A stretch of 54,765 bases of DNA from DAOWGG01 sp965369815 (GTDB lineage: Bacteria > Patescibacteriota > Gracilibacteria > UM-FILTER-43-11), in the NCBI GenBank assembly GCA_965369815.1, contig CBDUQS010000002.1:1-54765 (forward strand). Reading direction: 5' to 3'. The position numbers and the translations under genes were made by a program. Positions 16,036-25,720 of the stretch are shown in pieces (the first letter of the stretch is position 1; the number at the start of each line of letters is the position of its first letter). Below the pieces are notes generated by a model. That model was not told the DNA's origin. It worked only from the letters and a program-made list of their open reading frames with translations, and made no database searches.

Positions 16036-18078
16036 TTAAATATCAAGATTTTTTACCCTTTTGGCGTGAGTTTGAATGAATTTACGACGAGGAGGTACTT
16101 CAGAACCCATAAGAGTATCAAAAATAGCATCCGCTTTTTCAGCATCTTCAATAGTCACTCGAAGCATCGTGCGCTTTTGAGGGTCCATTGTCGTTTCCCA
16201 CAACTGCTCTGGATTCATTTCACCCAAACCTTTATAGCGCTGGATAGAAACACGTGGTTTTTTAGCTGCTTTCTTTTCATCACCCCCTTCAGTCAATGCC
16301 TCATTAGGATCTTTTTCAGAATCCTCATCGGCATCTTCATCTGACTCTTCTTCAGCCTGAATTCCTAAATCAGAAAGAATAGAAACTTTCTCATCATCGG
16401 TATAGGCATACTGAGAAGTTTTTCCTTTCGAAATTTTATAAAGCGGTGGCTGAGCAATGTAAATGTACCCCGCCTCGATAAGAGGCTTGAAATAACGATA
16501 AAGAAGGGTAAGTAAAAGGGTTCGAATATGAGCACCATCCACATCCGCATCTGTCATGATCACAACGTGGTGATAACGAATTTTTTCAATATCAAAAGTT
16601 TCTCCAATTCCCGTTCCAAGAGCAATAATCAAATTTTTAATCTCATTATTACCAAGCATGCGATCCAAACGAGCTTGTTCCACGTTCAAGATCTTACCGC
16701 GAAGTGGTAAAATTGCCTGAAAGTAACGATCACGCCCCTGTTTCGCACTTCCGCCCGCGCTATCACCCTCCACTATGTAAATCTCACTTTCTTCTGGTTT
16801 ACGAGAAGAGCAATCCGCTAACTTACCAGGAAGCGTTGCTCCTTCTAAAGCCCCTTTACGAAGCACAGTATCACGCGCTGCACGAGAAGCAAGACGTGCT
16901 CGAGCCGCCAGCATACATTTAGCCATAATATTCTTAGCCTCATTTGGATTTTCCTCCATGTATTCAGTGAATTTTTCATTGAACACACTTTCAACCGCAG
17001 TTCTAATCTCTGGGTTTCCAAGTTTTGATTTTGTTTGCCCTTCAAATTGAGGTTCTGCCAATTTTACTGAAAGAACAACAGTAAGCCCTTCGCGAACATC
17101 TTCCGTCGTCATATTGTCATCCTTCTCTTTCAAGAAACCCTTAGAACGAGCATAAGCATTGATCGAACGCGTTAAAGCACTTCGTAATCCTGTTAAATGC
17201 ATTCCTCCCTCCAACGTATGAATGTTGTTGGCAAAGGTAATAATGTTTTCATTATAAGCTTGAGTATATTGAAGGGCAATCTCGATATAAGCCTCATCAG
17301 TTTGCTTTTCAATATAAATCGTATCACCAATCGCTTCTTTATTTTGATTCAAATGATCCACATAAGAACGAACTCCTCCTTCAAAATAGAAACGATATTT
17401 CAAACTAGCCCCTTTTGGTAAAATTCCTTCATAGAGCTCAGATCGTTTATCTTCAAAAAGGATATTGACTCCTTTAGTTAGGTAAGCCTGCTGACGAAGA
17501 CGAGTTAAAATAGTTTTAGAATCAAAAACAGTGGTCTCAAACACCTTAGCATCAGGCCAAAAAGTAACAGAAGTTCCTGTAGAAGTGGTCGTTCCCACCT
17601 CTTTAATATCACTTTGAGGCACTCCAAAGTGATACTCCTGACGATAAACCTTTCCATCACGACGAACCTCAGCAACCAATTTAGACGAAAGCGCATTCAC
17701 CACAGAAACACCCACTCCATGAAGACCACCCGATACCTTATATCCAGATTCATCTCCACCAAATTTACCTCCGGCATGCAAAACAGTTAAAACCGTTTCA
17801 AGAGCAGAAAGACCTGTGGTTTTATGCTTATCAATCGGAATTCCACGACCGTTATCCGCCACCGTCATACTTCCATCCTCATTCACCATAATTAAAATCT
17901 TATCGCAATGACCCGCCATCGCCTCATCAATCGAATTATCAACAATTTCCCAAATAAGATGATGAAGCCCACGAACATCAGTGGTACCAATATACATTCC
18001 AGGTCTTTTTCGAACGGGATCAAGTCCTTCAAGAACCTGAATCTGATCCGCAGAGTAATTTTGCTTTTGGTCTGACAT
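16036..18078 (-). CDS. gyrB: DNA gyrase subunit B
   Basis: ATPase subunit of a type IIA topoisomerase, 680 residues. GHKL ATPase motifs EIVDNSIDEAMAGH, NGRGIPID and GGLHGVGVSVVNALS; TOPRIM motifs YIVEGDSAGGSAKQGRD and MTDADVDGAHIRTLLLTL; C-terminal QRYKGLGEMNPEQLWETTMDP. A very acidic stretch of about 30 residues (EEESDEDADEDSEKD onwards) is inserted between TOPRIM and QRYKGLGEM, where most GyrB proteins are short. Gyrase is preferred over ParE from the overall motif wording, with no gyrA/parC in view to confirm. Probably cotranscribed with secF. Confidence 0.93.
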   Translation of the reverse strand: MSDQKQNYSADQIQVLEGLDPVRKRPGMYIGTTDVRGLHHLIWEIVDNSIDEAMAGHCDKILIMVNEDGSMTVADNGRGIPIDKHKTTGLSALETVLTVLHAGGKFGGDESGYKVSGGLHGVGVSVVNALSSKLVAEVRRDGKVYRQEYHFGVPQSDIKEVGTTTSTGTSVTFWPDAKVFETTVFDSKTILTRLRQQAYLTKGVNILFEDKRSELYEGILPKGASLKYRFYFEGGVRSYVDHLNQNKEAIGDTIYIEKQTDEAYIEIALQYTQAYNENIITFANNIHTLEGGMHLTGLRSALTRSINAYARSKGFLKEKDDNMTTEDVREGLTVVLSVKLAEPQFEGQTKSKLGNPEIRTAVESVFNEKFTEYMEENPNEAKNIMAKCMLAARARLASRAARDTVLRKGALEGATLPGKLADCSSRKPEESEIYIVEGDSAGGSAKQGRDRYFQAILPLRGKILNVEQARLDRMLGNNEIKNLIIALGTGIGETFDIEKIRYHHVVIMTDADVDGAHIRTLLLTLLYRYFKPLIEAGYIYIAQPPLYKISKGKTSQYAYTDDEKVSILSDLGIQAEEESDEDADEDSEKDPNEALTEGGDEKKAAKKPRVSIQRYKGLGEMNPEQLWETTMDPQKRTMLRVTIEDAEKADAIFDTLMGSEVPPRRKFIQTHAKRVKNLDI

Positions 18079-18111
18079 AAATTTTAAGGTTTATTTATCA
18101 AGTTAATACAG

Positions 18112-18136
18112 AGTCCCGTAGTTCGGAACACTCTAA
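18112..18136. other. Hairpin in the gyrB leader
   Basis: On the minus strand AGAGT and ACTCT pair around TTCCG/CGGGA, giving a stem in the roughly 70-base leader of gyrB. It may be structural only. Confidence 0.3.
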
Positions 18137-18150
18137 AAAATAGCCACCCC

Positions 18151-18179
18151 ATTTTATAGGATAGCCCCTCTTTTCGCAA
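18151..18179 (-). promoter_or_regulatory. Promoter of gyrB
   Basis: Minus strand TTGCGA (18174-18179), 17-base spacer, TAAAAT (18151-18156). Its -35 lies within 30 bases of the end of the upstream giant gene. Confidence 0.55.
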
Positions 18180-18204
18180 GAGTGAATTTTACCAAAAAAA
18201 CAGA

Positions 18205-21195
18205 TTAGATCTCTTCATCAACAGGAATTGATGGAGTGTCTTCCAAAAGCTCTTCAATCGGTTCTTCAATTGTCTCTTCAGAAGGCTCTTCTTCAGCAGG
18301 CTCCTCAACAGGTGCCTCAACCGGTTTTGGATTTCCTTTAATATTTGCAAATTCCTCAAAAGATAATGAGTTAACAACAGAATCAACTCCATGAATCGAA
18401 ATATTAGCCAAGCGATTACTATTAACCTCAAAAGTAAAATTCAAAATTTTATCGCCTCGTTCGTAATCTTCAATTTTAACCCTCTCAGCAGGAAGTGGCG
18501 TAATAATATTTACCTCAGTAAGCTCAATCCCCTGCTTCGTCAAATAGTCAATCAGCCATAATTCAGATAAATAAGAAATATATTCTTTAACACCTTGGTT
18601 ATCAGCTACTAAAAGCTTGTGATCTGTTGAAATAAAGGTTTTGGAAGCACGATTAAAGGTGCCAGCAAATTCAATCGGCATAATGTCCAATCGAACTTTT
18701 TTAAATTCAACAATATTACGATCAGAATCAGCAAAGCGAATGTCTCGCTCGTCGATAACAAGGTTAAGGGCTACAAATTCTTTAACCGTGGAGCGAACTG
18801 CTTCAACCTCCTGTTCTTTGCCATACAAGGAAGTAAAAACAACATTAACCAAACGATCAATTGAGAGGGTAGAAGGTAAGCCAACATTCTGATCCTCTTT
18901 AAGAGAAATATCAGAAGCAATCTTATTCGATGTATTGTATTTAAAGGAAATTGATGTTTTCCTGTTGTCATCATCTTCAATAAACACATTGGAAACTTTA
19001 AATTCATTCAAGGTTGCTGTGTTTAAAATAGTCATTTGCTGATCACTTGAGATTAAAATCCCAAAACCTTCCAATTCCTTTATCGTCAACTGAATCGCAA
19101 GATCCTGAGCCGTCGCCTGAGAACGAGCCGCCTCTTCACTAGTATCTAAATTTAAGAAATCGACAAGGTCACCTGCATCTGGATCGGGAAGATGATCGAT
19201 CTTAATTGAAGCTTCAGGACTTTTAGCGATACGAACAAAATCATCAAGCGTAAAGCTTCCGCCAAGTGGATCATCATTCAGCACAATGTCATAAATTCCA
19301 TTGGTCGAATAATCGTACTGAGCCGAGAAAGAAACCAAAGTACCATCCTGAGCCCGATCCACGAATCGAGCGCTCTTGATTTCAAATGAAAAAGGATCTT
19401 CTGTATCAACAGCAATATCCTCTTCCAAAAGGGCAATACGAGCAACAGTAAATCGCTGAGAAACCTCATGCAATGTAGGATACAAAATCACATCATCCTG
19501 AGGCTCCTCTTCTTTAAGAATTTCTTCGAATCGTTCAGAAAGCGTCTTATCACGTTCCTGATTGGCCAAATAGTCTTTAAATTGAGCCTGCTCGGCTTCT
19601 TCTTCAGCAGCTGCTCGAAGTGACTGCTCAGCAAAGGCGATCCGATCCGCAAGAAGCGCTGCTTCTTGAATGAATAAGTCACGGGCTGCTGAGGTTTCTT
19701 TTTCTGATAAATTAAGCTGTGAATAGCTCGTTTTTAAGTAAGTTTTTGCCTCCGGGTAGCGAAGGGCAGCAATTAAATATTTGCTTACTTCAAGCCGCTC
19801 TAGGGCGATCTCAAACAAAGTTTCATCACCCTCCTCTGCATTGGCAAGACGGTAATCCCCTATTTTATCCAAAATAGTGAGTAGCTTTGTATCGATTCGA
19901 TCCGCATAAGAAAGAAGAATATTTTGATAAATGCGAACCTGTTGATCAAACTCATCTCGATGAGATTTTTTAAAGCCGGGCTTCCATTGCTCAACCCAGT
20001 GCTCAGTAAGCTCAATAGCCTTCTTATTATCCTCAGAACGAAGTAAATAATCCAAATCAGCCAAATAAGTTCTTAAAATCTCAGGGTTTTTATCTCGAGA
20101 TAATAAATATTGTCTCAAATACTCCTTTGTTAAATAAGCGGAACTTCCTTTGGGGACATTGTAAATTGAATAAAATTGAGATTCTAAAAGATTATTAAAT
20201 AATGGATCCCCAGTTAAGATCTCTTTTAGATCATCTAATTCCGCCAGTAAACTTTCGGCTTTTTCAGAATCATTGTCTTTATGAACACCTCCTAAAAGAT
20301 ATTGAAATTTCAACTCAGCTAACTGAAGTCGTTCCATACGCTTCTGAGAAGGGATAAGAGCTAATTTTTCACGAAACTCATGATACCGACTTCTAACTTC
20401 ATAAATACTTGTTGAATAAATAACATCATTGACACTCAATAAGCGAATGACATCGTTCTTCGCATTTCGCTGAACCCACTCCTCTTCAAAAATAGCAGGT
20501 GAAACAGGTCCCATTTTAAGTTCTTTTTTCATCTTAGTGTATTCCAAACGTGCGTATTCCGGAATAATTTGAGAATCAGCAAATACAATTTGATTTTTAA
20601 GAGGAATGACAAAGCGAGCCAACTCCTCACCGTCAGAGCCTTTTAAATTCAAATCCACGTTCCCAGTAATAGAAAAAACACGGTTGAGAGGCCGATTATA
20701 AGTGTAAGATCCAACAGAATGACTGAATTGAGCATCCCCCCTAGGGGTAGAAATAATAATCGGGTCAAAAGCATTTACCCAAACACTTCCTGATTCAAGC
20801 TGAAAAACAAAACGTGGGAAATGACGACTTAGAAAATGATTTTCTAAAAATCGAATCTCCGTATTCTGATCCAAACGAATCACATTATCCTCAATGCGAA
20901 TTTCTGCAAAGCTCTGATCACCCGTTTTAATATAAGAGTTGGTCAAAAGGACCTGGTCAGGCTGAGCCGATAGATAAGTAGAATCGTAAGGTGTCTTTAG
21001 AGAAACCTCCTGCCCTTCTGAAAACACAATACGAGGGGCTACTTCTCGAAAAGGACCCACTGACTGCTGAACAACAGCAAGGCTAAACCAAGCTGCATTC
21101 ACCAAGAGGAAAAGAAGGCTCAGAAACAATACCTTTTTTGAGAAGTGATAGAGAATACTCTGAGTCGAATTGTCGTTTTGATTTTCGTTTTCCAA
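18205..21195 (-). CDS. Giant membrane-anchored FecR-like protein
   Basis: A 996-residue protein with one N-terminal membrane anchor (about 21-45) and a large exported part. Residues about 70-200 resemble a FecR domain: SYIKTGDQSFAEIRIEDNVIRLD, then ESGSVWVNAF and TPRGDAQFSH, the pattern that in FecR proteins covers a short beta-rich periplasmic domain. The middle (about 260-560) is helical. The rest has several beta-type repeats each starting with a VxF or IxF strand. It ends in a Pro/Glu-rich tail. The start codon is TTG at 21193-21195; no ATG follows until far downstream. It shares the envelope promoter motif with two other units. Function unknown. Confidence 0.8.
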   Translation of the reverse strand: MENENQNDNSTQSILYHFSKKVLFLSLLFLLVNAAWFSLAVVQQSVGPFREVAPRIVFSEGQEVSLKTPYDSTYLSAQPDQVLLTNSYIKTGDQSFAEIRIEDNVIRLDQNTEIRFLENHFLSRHFPRFVFQLESGSVWVNAFDPIIISTPRGDAQFSHSVGSYTYNRPLNRVFSITGNVDLNLKGSDGEELARFVIPLKNQIVFADSQIIPEYARLEYTKMKKELKMGPVSPAIFEEEWVQRNAKNDVIRLLSVNDVIYSTSIYEVRSRYHEFREKLALIPSQKRMERLQLAELKFQYLLGGVHKDNDSEKAESLLAELDDLKEILTGDPLFNNLLESQFYSIYNVPKGSSAYLTKEYLRQYLLSRDKNPEILRTYLADLDYLLRSEDNKKAIELTEHWVEQWKPGFKKSHRDEFDQQVRIYQNILLSYADRIDTKLLTILDKIGDYRLANAEEGDETLFEIALERLEVSKYLIAALRYPEAKTYLKTSYSQLNLSEKETSAARDLFIQEAALLADRIAFAEQSLRAAAEEEAEQAQFKDYLANQERDKTLSERFEEILKEEEPQDDVILYPTLHEVSQRFTVARIALLEEDIAVDTEDPFSFEIKSARFVDRAQDGTLVSFSAQYDYSTNGIYDIVLNDDPLGGSFTLDDFVRIAKSPEASIKIDHLPDPDAGDLVDFLNLDTSEEAARSQATAQDLAIQLTIKELEGFGILISSDQQMTILNTATLNEFKVSNVFIEDDDNRKTSISFKYNTSNKIASDISLKEDQNVGLPSTLSIDRLVNVVFTSLYGKEQEVEAVRSTVKEFVALNLVIDERDIRFADSDRNIVEFKKVRLDIMPIEFAGTFNRASKTFISTDHKLLVADNQGVKEYISYLSELWLIDYLTKQGIELTEVNIITPLPAERVKIEDYERGDKILNFTFEVNSNRLANISIHGVDSVVNSLSFEEFANIKGNPKPVEAPVEEPAEEEPSEETIEEPIEELLEDTPSIPVDEEI

Positions 21196-21221
21196 AGGGT
21201 TTATTTCAAATTTATCTTATT

Positions 21222-21250
21222 ATTATACCAAATTTACCCCTAAAAATCAA
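21222..21250 (-). promoter_or_regulatory. Shared envelope promoter, copy 1
   Basis: Minus strand TTGATT (21245-21250), 17-base spacer, TATAAT (21222-21227) with an extended TGG before it. The spacer TTTAGGGGTAAATTTGG is close to that of the two other copies (22674-22702 and 36955-36983). The TTG start follows about 25 bases after the -10. Confidence 0.8.
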
Positions 21251-21270
21251 TACTATATAAAGCAAGTTTC

Positions 21271-21340
21271 TTGACCCCCTCTAAATCTCCCCCTTAATTA
21301 AGGGGGAGCCGACCCCGAACACGGGGACGGAGGGGGTCAA
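21271..21340. repeat. Three-way-junction repeat
   Basis: Outer arms TTGACCCCCTC and GAGGGGGTCAA close two inner hairpins: CTCCCCCTTAA/TTAAGGGGGAG, and CCCCG/CGGGG around AACA. The 70-bp unit can fold into a three-way junction. It is GC-rich against the surrounding AT-rich spacer. Confidence 0.85.
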
Positions 21341-21347
21341 TGTCCTC

Positions 21348-21413
21348 TTGTCATTCCCGCGAAGGCGGGAATCTATAATTTGAATCAGATTCCCGCCTTC
21401 GCGGGAATGACAA
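21348..21413. repeat. 27-bp perfect inverted repeat
   Basis: Left arm 21348-21374 and right arm 21387-21413 are exact reverse complements (starting TTGTCATTCCCGCG) around a 12-base loop. Each arm also contains the smaller palindrome ATTCCCGCGAAGGCGGGAAT. It stands between prfA and the FecR-like gene. Confidence 0.9.
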
Positions 21414-21460
21414 ATTAGTTGAACAAATTATTTATACATGAACAATTTTTGTATACAACA

Positions 21461-21495
21461 AAAACTGTAAACTAGAAACTACAAACTGCAAACTG
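21461..21495. repeat. Heptamer array downstream of prfA
   Basis: Five 7-base units AAACTGT, AAACTAG, AAACTAC, AAACTGC, AAACTGT lie back to back next to the prfA stop. Confidence 0.8.
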
Positions 21496-21499
21496 TTTT

Positions 21500-22570
21500 T
21501 TAACTCTGAAACTGAGCCAATTTTTTCGCCTGATCTTCAATCGTTAATTTTTCAATAATATCCGTAATTTCACCATCCATAATTCCTGGTAAATTACTCC
21601 AACTTTGATGAATGCGATGATCGGTTACACGATCTTGTGGAAAATTGTAAGTTCGAATCTTTTCACTACGATCCCCAGATCCAACCATATCAGACCGCAT
21701 ATCCCCTCTTTCTTTGGCTAACCTCTCTTCTTCAAGTTGATACAAACGTGCTCGAAGAACCGACATAGCTTTTGTCTTATTTTTAAGCTGAGATTTTTCG
21801 TCCTGACAGGTCACCACCAAATTAGTTGGTGTGTGAGTGATGCGAACCGCACTATCCGTTGTATTCACGCTCTGACCACCATTTCCACTACTTCTGTATA
21901 CATCAACACGCAAGTCCTCATCTCGAATTTCAATATCCACTTCTTCTGCCTCTGGCAAAACCGCCACGGTCACCGCCGACGTATGAATACGCCCCTGACT
22001 CTCAGTAGAAGGAATACGCTGAACCCGATGAGTACCACTTTCAAACTTCAACTTACTATAAGCTCCATGCCCATCGATTCTAAAAATAATTTCTTTAATT
22101 CCCCCACTGTCAGCTTCATTTTTATTAATCACTTCTGTTTTAAAATTCTGGTCCTCCGCATAACGCATATATGATCGGGAAAGCTCAGCTGCAAAAAGCG
22201 CCGCCTCTTCCCCGCCAGCCCCTGCCCGAATTTCTACAATCACACTTTTCTCATCATTCGAATCCTTTGGAAGTAAAGCAACCTTCAAATCCTCTTCCAA
22301 CTGTTCTTTTTCTTCTTTAGCTCCAACCAAATCCTCCTTAGCCATTGCAATCATTTCTTCATCTTTTTCAGTACTCAAAAGCTCTTCAGATTCCTCAATA
22401 GTTTTTAAAGCTTTTTCGTAAGCATTAATTAGCTCAACAACAGGGCGAAGCTGAGCCCCCTTTTGACCCAATTTACGAAACAAATCCGGATTCGACGCAT
22501 TATTCGGATCGGAAAGATCCTTATTCACCTGTTCATACTCCGCTTTGATTTGAAGTAGCTTATCGAGCAT
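21500..22570 (-). CDS. prfA: Peptide chain release factor 1
   Basis: RF1 reads UAA and UAG stops and triggers peptide release. 356 residues from the ATG at 22568-22570; an upstream TTG at 22592-22594 would add eight residues not typical of the family. The GGQ hydrolysis motif is in SSGNGGQSVNTTDSAVR (about 229-244), and the stop-codon recognition loop has PST at about 187-189 (PxT, as in RF1). IRAGAGGEEAALF and FESGTHRVQRIPSTESQGRIHTSA are further RF1 blocks. prmC in this window would methylate its GGQ glutamine. RF2 (needed for the TGA stops seen here) must lie elsewhere. Confidence 0.96.
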   Translation of the reverse strand: MLDKLLQIKAEYEQVNKDLSDPNNASNPDLFRKLGQKGAQLRPVVELINAYEKALKTIEESEELLSTEKDEEMIAMAKEDLVGAKEEKEQLEEDLKVALLPKDSNDEKSVIVEIRAGAGGEEAALFAAELSRSYMRYAEDQNFKTEVINKNEADSGGIKEIIFRIDGHGAYSKLKFESGTHRVQRIPSTESQGRIHTSAVTVAVLPEAEEVDIEIRDEDLRVDVYRSSGNGGQSVNTTDSAVRITHTPTNLVVTCQDEKSQLKNKTKAMSVLRARLYQLEEERLAKERGDMRSDMVGSGDRSEKIRTYNFPQDRVTDHRIHQSWSNLPGIMDGEITDIIEKLTIEDQAKKLAQFQS

Positions 22571-22673
22571 TTTTAAAAGACTATAACGAGACAACGTATA
22601 ACTTATAACAGAAAAAAACCTCCCTCACAACGTCACGACATTATGGTGTCATTAAAACATAACCTTCATGGTA

Positions 22674-22702
22674 TTGATTTTTAGAGAGAAATTTGGTATA
22701 AT
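22674..22702 (+). promoter_or_regulatory. Shared envelope promoter, copy 2
   Basis: TTGATT (22674-22679), 17-base spacer TTTAGAGAGAAATTTGG, perfect TATAAT (22697-22702). After the -10 comes AATAGGATTTAAATAAAA up to the ATG at 22725. Almost the same 50 bases precede the surface protein gene (36955-36983). It drives the membrane-protein operon. Confidence 0.85.
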
Positions 22703-22724
22703 AATAGGATTTAAATAAAAACAA

Positions 22725-23255
22725 ATGCCAGAAGAAAAAAACCAAGCAACAGAAATACAAGAAGACGCTTCCCATCCGGGAGCTCATCACAACAAGCTTC
22801 TCCTTACATGGAAAGCCCCTGAATTCATCAATCACCAGAGAAGTAATCGATGGTTTTGGATAGCAGGAATTCTTGTTCTTCTTCTTGTTCTATATGCGCT
22901 TTACACAAATTCTGCCACGATGGCGATCGTTTTTGTCGTTTTGGCTGGAGTGTACTACCTCACTCACAATCAGGAACCAAAAATAATCGATATCAAATTA
23001 ACTGAATTGGGGATTTACGTGGATCAAAAATTCCATCCATACAATCAAATCAATTCTTTTTGGGTGGTTTACCATCCCCCATTCGTTCATACGTTGAATT
23101 TAAGATTGGGAAACAAGAGTTACACAAAGGTAGCGATACAGCTAGACAATCAAAACCCTGTTGAAGTACGAGAAACACTTGCAAAAGAAATCCCAGAAAT
23201 TGAAGGTGAAGGAGAATCTTTAGGAGACATAATGACCCGATTACTACGACTATAA
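22725..23255 (+). CDS. Two-segment membrane protein
   Basis: A 176-residue protein: cytoplasmic N-terminus of about 40 residues, two adjacent membrane segments (about 44-62 and 65-80), then a C-terminal domain of about 95 residues with a beta pattern (IDIKLTELGIYVDQKFHPYNQINSFWVVYHP). Membrane proteins of this shape are common in CPR genomes, but I cannot name the family with certainty. First gene of the operon with the 808-residue protein; its TAA overlaps the next ATG by one base (TAATG), so translation is coupled. Confidence 0.8.
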   Translation: MPEEKNQATEIQEDASHPGAHHNKLLLTWKAPEFINHQRSNRWFWIAGILVLLLVLYALYTNSATMAIVFVVLAGVYYLTHNQEPKIIDIKLTELGIYVDQKFHPYNQINSFWVVYHPPFVHTLNLRLGNKSYTKVAIQLDNQNPVEVRETLAKEIPEIEGEGESLGDIMTRLLRL

Positions 23256-25681
23256 TGCTTTTACATCTTTTCGATCATCGGGAGCACAAACCAACCTTCC
23301 TTTTTGCAAAGCAGGAAGGGGCTGAAACCGCGACCATTTTTGAAGGCAAAGAGGCAGAGAAGAAAGTCATGGAATCTTTTTTCAATGAAGAGGAGCTTAA
23401 AGAATTAACAAAAAAAAGCCCTGAAGAGGTAAGGCAATTTGTAGATGAGAAATTTGAAGAAAGATTCGGAAAAGAGTCTTACGAAAATGAGCTTGAACAG
23501 CATTTTAAGTCATACAGAGTAGCTCCAATGGTAAAAGAACGGCTAATGAAAGACTCAATGGCGCGATACGAAGCTAACTACCGAAGTACACTCGCCCGTT
23601 TCTATCGTCATACAGAAAGTAAAATCAGTCATTTTGAAGATTTAATGGAAGAAACTCGATCTTCCACACGAGATGAGCTTAGTAAATTAAGCCAAGCGAT
23701 TGAAAACGTTCAAGCAGTCGAGTCATCCACTCCCGAATTAGAAAACGTAGTAAACCCTGTCGAAAAATTAACTTTTGGTGGAACTTGGGCTCATAAAATC
23801 CCACTTGTCGGACCTTTATTTGAACATACCGATATTCCGATTTTATCTCCAGTAATCACGCCAGCAGAGTACCGAGAATACCGAGAATTCCAAGGGGAAA
23901 CCACGGGGCAATTCATTAGTTTTACAGAGGCACTCAGTGATCAATTTCTAAATCCAGATCTAATGGAGGATCATTTAACTAAAGATGAGCTAGATGAATA
24001 CAAAACATTAGCTGGACACGACTGGTTCACTGACGGATTTAGTGATGGAATGGAGGATTACGTTGAAAAACAGCTTAAGGATATATTTGAAAATACAAAA
24101 GACGCTGACGAGCTTAAAAAACAACTCACCCTGTTAAGAGGCTATATTGTTGAAAGATACACGACCTATGCCAATGAAGATGGGTTAATTGATTTACATG
24201 AACTCAGAAGGCTCAATAGAGAAGCAAGTCGCTTTGTTGATTTAACAAGTGAACTAAATAAAACCGAAGACCCAGAAGAAATCATTCGATTGCTGGAAGC
24301 TAATCAATTTATGAAGCCCGAAGTATTAGAAAGAGCAACAGGAGTCATGCTCGACCAAATGCTGAAAGACTCAATCCGAAATGGAACCGAAACCCATTTA
24401 ATTCAATTTGTTGAAGAGAAAACGGGCGAAAGTGATTTAAGCTTCCGCCAAGCAAGCAATAAGCTAGATGAATTAATGAAAGACCGCGTTGAAAGCGGTG
24501 CCGTTGCACTCACCGAGCTAATCACCGAACTGAATGAAGCTGTGAATGGAGAAAGGGTAGAGTTTCTGAAAATTCCTGAAACCGATTCAAAGGCAATGAA
24601 AGGGTTAGCACTCAAACAACGTGACTTAATTTTAAGTCGTCGGATTGAACCAAAGAACGTCGATGATCGGCTTGTGGCCGAATTCATGAGTACAGGGTTT
24701 CTCGGAAGAAAAACAATGCTCGATAATAAAACGGAAAGAGCTGCTCTCTTTCAGGCTATTCAAAGCATTAAAGAGCATTACCCAAGAATCTACAACGAGC
24801 GACACCAAAGTTCAATCTCTGAAACAACAGATATAAGATACAGTGATGACCCCTCTGATCCAAGTGGACACGACAAAATTGCACGACTACTAGCAATGAC
24901 CGCCTTAGCTAAAGAGGCAGGATGGATTGTTGGGAATTTAAGCTCATCGGAGGATTTCAAAGAAGAAAACCTTTCAGTGCAATTAGAAGAGACTGAAATC
25001 GATGAAACTCCCCCAAAAATTTATTCAGAATTTCGAGATCGACTAAAAATGCATTCTACACGCTATCGAACTCAAGCTTCTCGATCGGGATTCAATGGAC
25101 GGGACATAGCACTCAATGGCCTTAAGGTACTAGGCGGAATAACACTCTTAATTAATTACATGAATTTCCGAAAAGAGTATGGAACCATTGAGGGGGCAAT
25201 CAAATTAACTACCAATCCATGGGCTGCCCTTGCAGCTGGAACCGTTTACGGCGCTCATAAAGTTCAAGATCGACCTGAAGTTGCAGGATACCTCTTTGAA
25301 AGCGAAGGAAGTCAAGAACGAATTGCAACCACATTAGGGCTCGACAGTCTTTCTAAGAAGATAGGAAGGCATCCTCTACTTTCTTTTATAGGAAATGCAA
25401 ATGAATTCAAAGCAATGTCCTCTCTCATGAAAGATCCACAAGAAGGGGTGAATATTATTGGACAATTAAATAAAAAAGCAGTGGAAAGAGATGGGAAAAA
25501 TCCCGTGATCACAAAAGATGACCTTAAGGAGGCGTTGAATACCGCAACTGGAAGTGATGCTGTATGGAGTCAGTTACCCAACTTCTCAAACGACCGAACT
25601 CGATACCTATTTTATTCAAAATTCCTAACCAAGGCCAGAAACGTCCGTCAGCTCAAGCACAACTGCGAAACCTGGATTTAA
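23255..25681 (+). CDS. Unknown 808-residue protein of the VirB6-like operon
   Basis: A large, highly charged, mostly helical protein translated by coupling from the upstream gene. The first 160 residues are coiled-coil-like with many Glu/Lys/Arg. Around residues 625-670 there is a small hydrophobic region (GLKVLGGITLLINYMNF and GAIKLTTNPWAALAAGTVYG) that could touch or cross the membrane. No enzyme motif, signal peptide or known domain was recognised. Its position just before a small membrane protein and the VirB6-like channel suggests a role in the same envelope machine. Confidence 0.78.
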   Translation: MLLHLFDHREHKPTFLFAKQEGAETATIFEGKEAEKKVMESFFNEEELKELTKKSPEEVRQFVDEKFEERFGKESYENELEQHFKSYRVAPMVKERLMKDSMARYEANYRSTLARFYRHTESKISHFEDLMEETRSSTRDELSKLSQAIENVQAVESSTPELENVVNPVEKLTFGGTWAHKIPLVGPLFEHTDIPILSPVITPAEYREYREFQGETTGQFISFTEALSDQFLNPDLMEDHLTKDELDEYKTLAGHDWFTDGFSDGMEDYVEKQLKDIFENTKDADELKKQLTLLRGYIVERYTTYANEDGLIDLHELRRLNREASRFVDLTSELNKTEDPEEIIRLLEANQFMKPEVLERATGVMLDQMLKDSIRNGTETHLIQFVEEKTGESDLSFRQASNKLDELMKDRVESGAVALTELITELNEAVNGERVEFLKIPETDSKAMKGLALKQRDLILSRRIEPKNVDDRLVAEFMSTGFLGRKTMLDNKTERAALFQAIQSIKEHYPRIYNERHQSSISETTDIRYSDDPSDPSGHDKIARLLAMTALAKEAGWIVGNLSSSEDFKEENLSVQLEETEIDETPPKIYSEFRDRLKMHSTRYRTQASRSGFNGRDIALNGLKVLGGITLLINYMNFRKEYGTIEGAIKLTTNPWAALAAGTVYGAHKVQDRPEVAGYLFESEGSQERIATTLGLDSLSKKIGRHPLLSFIGNANEFKAMSSLMKDPQEGVNIIGQLNKKAVERDGKNPVITKDDLKEALNTATGSDAVWSQLPNFSNDRTRYLFYSKFLTKARNVRQLKHNCETWI

Positions 25682-25720
25682 TTCAATATTCTTAATCCTT
25701 AATCCTTAGTCCTTACCTAA
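25682..25720. repeat. Heptamer array before the 86-residue gene
   Basis: Units ATTCTTA, ATCCTTA, ATCCTTA, GTCCTTA follow directly on each other up to the ATG at 25721. Confidence 0.75.
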
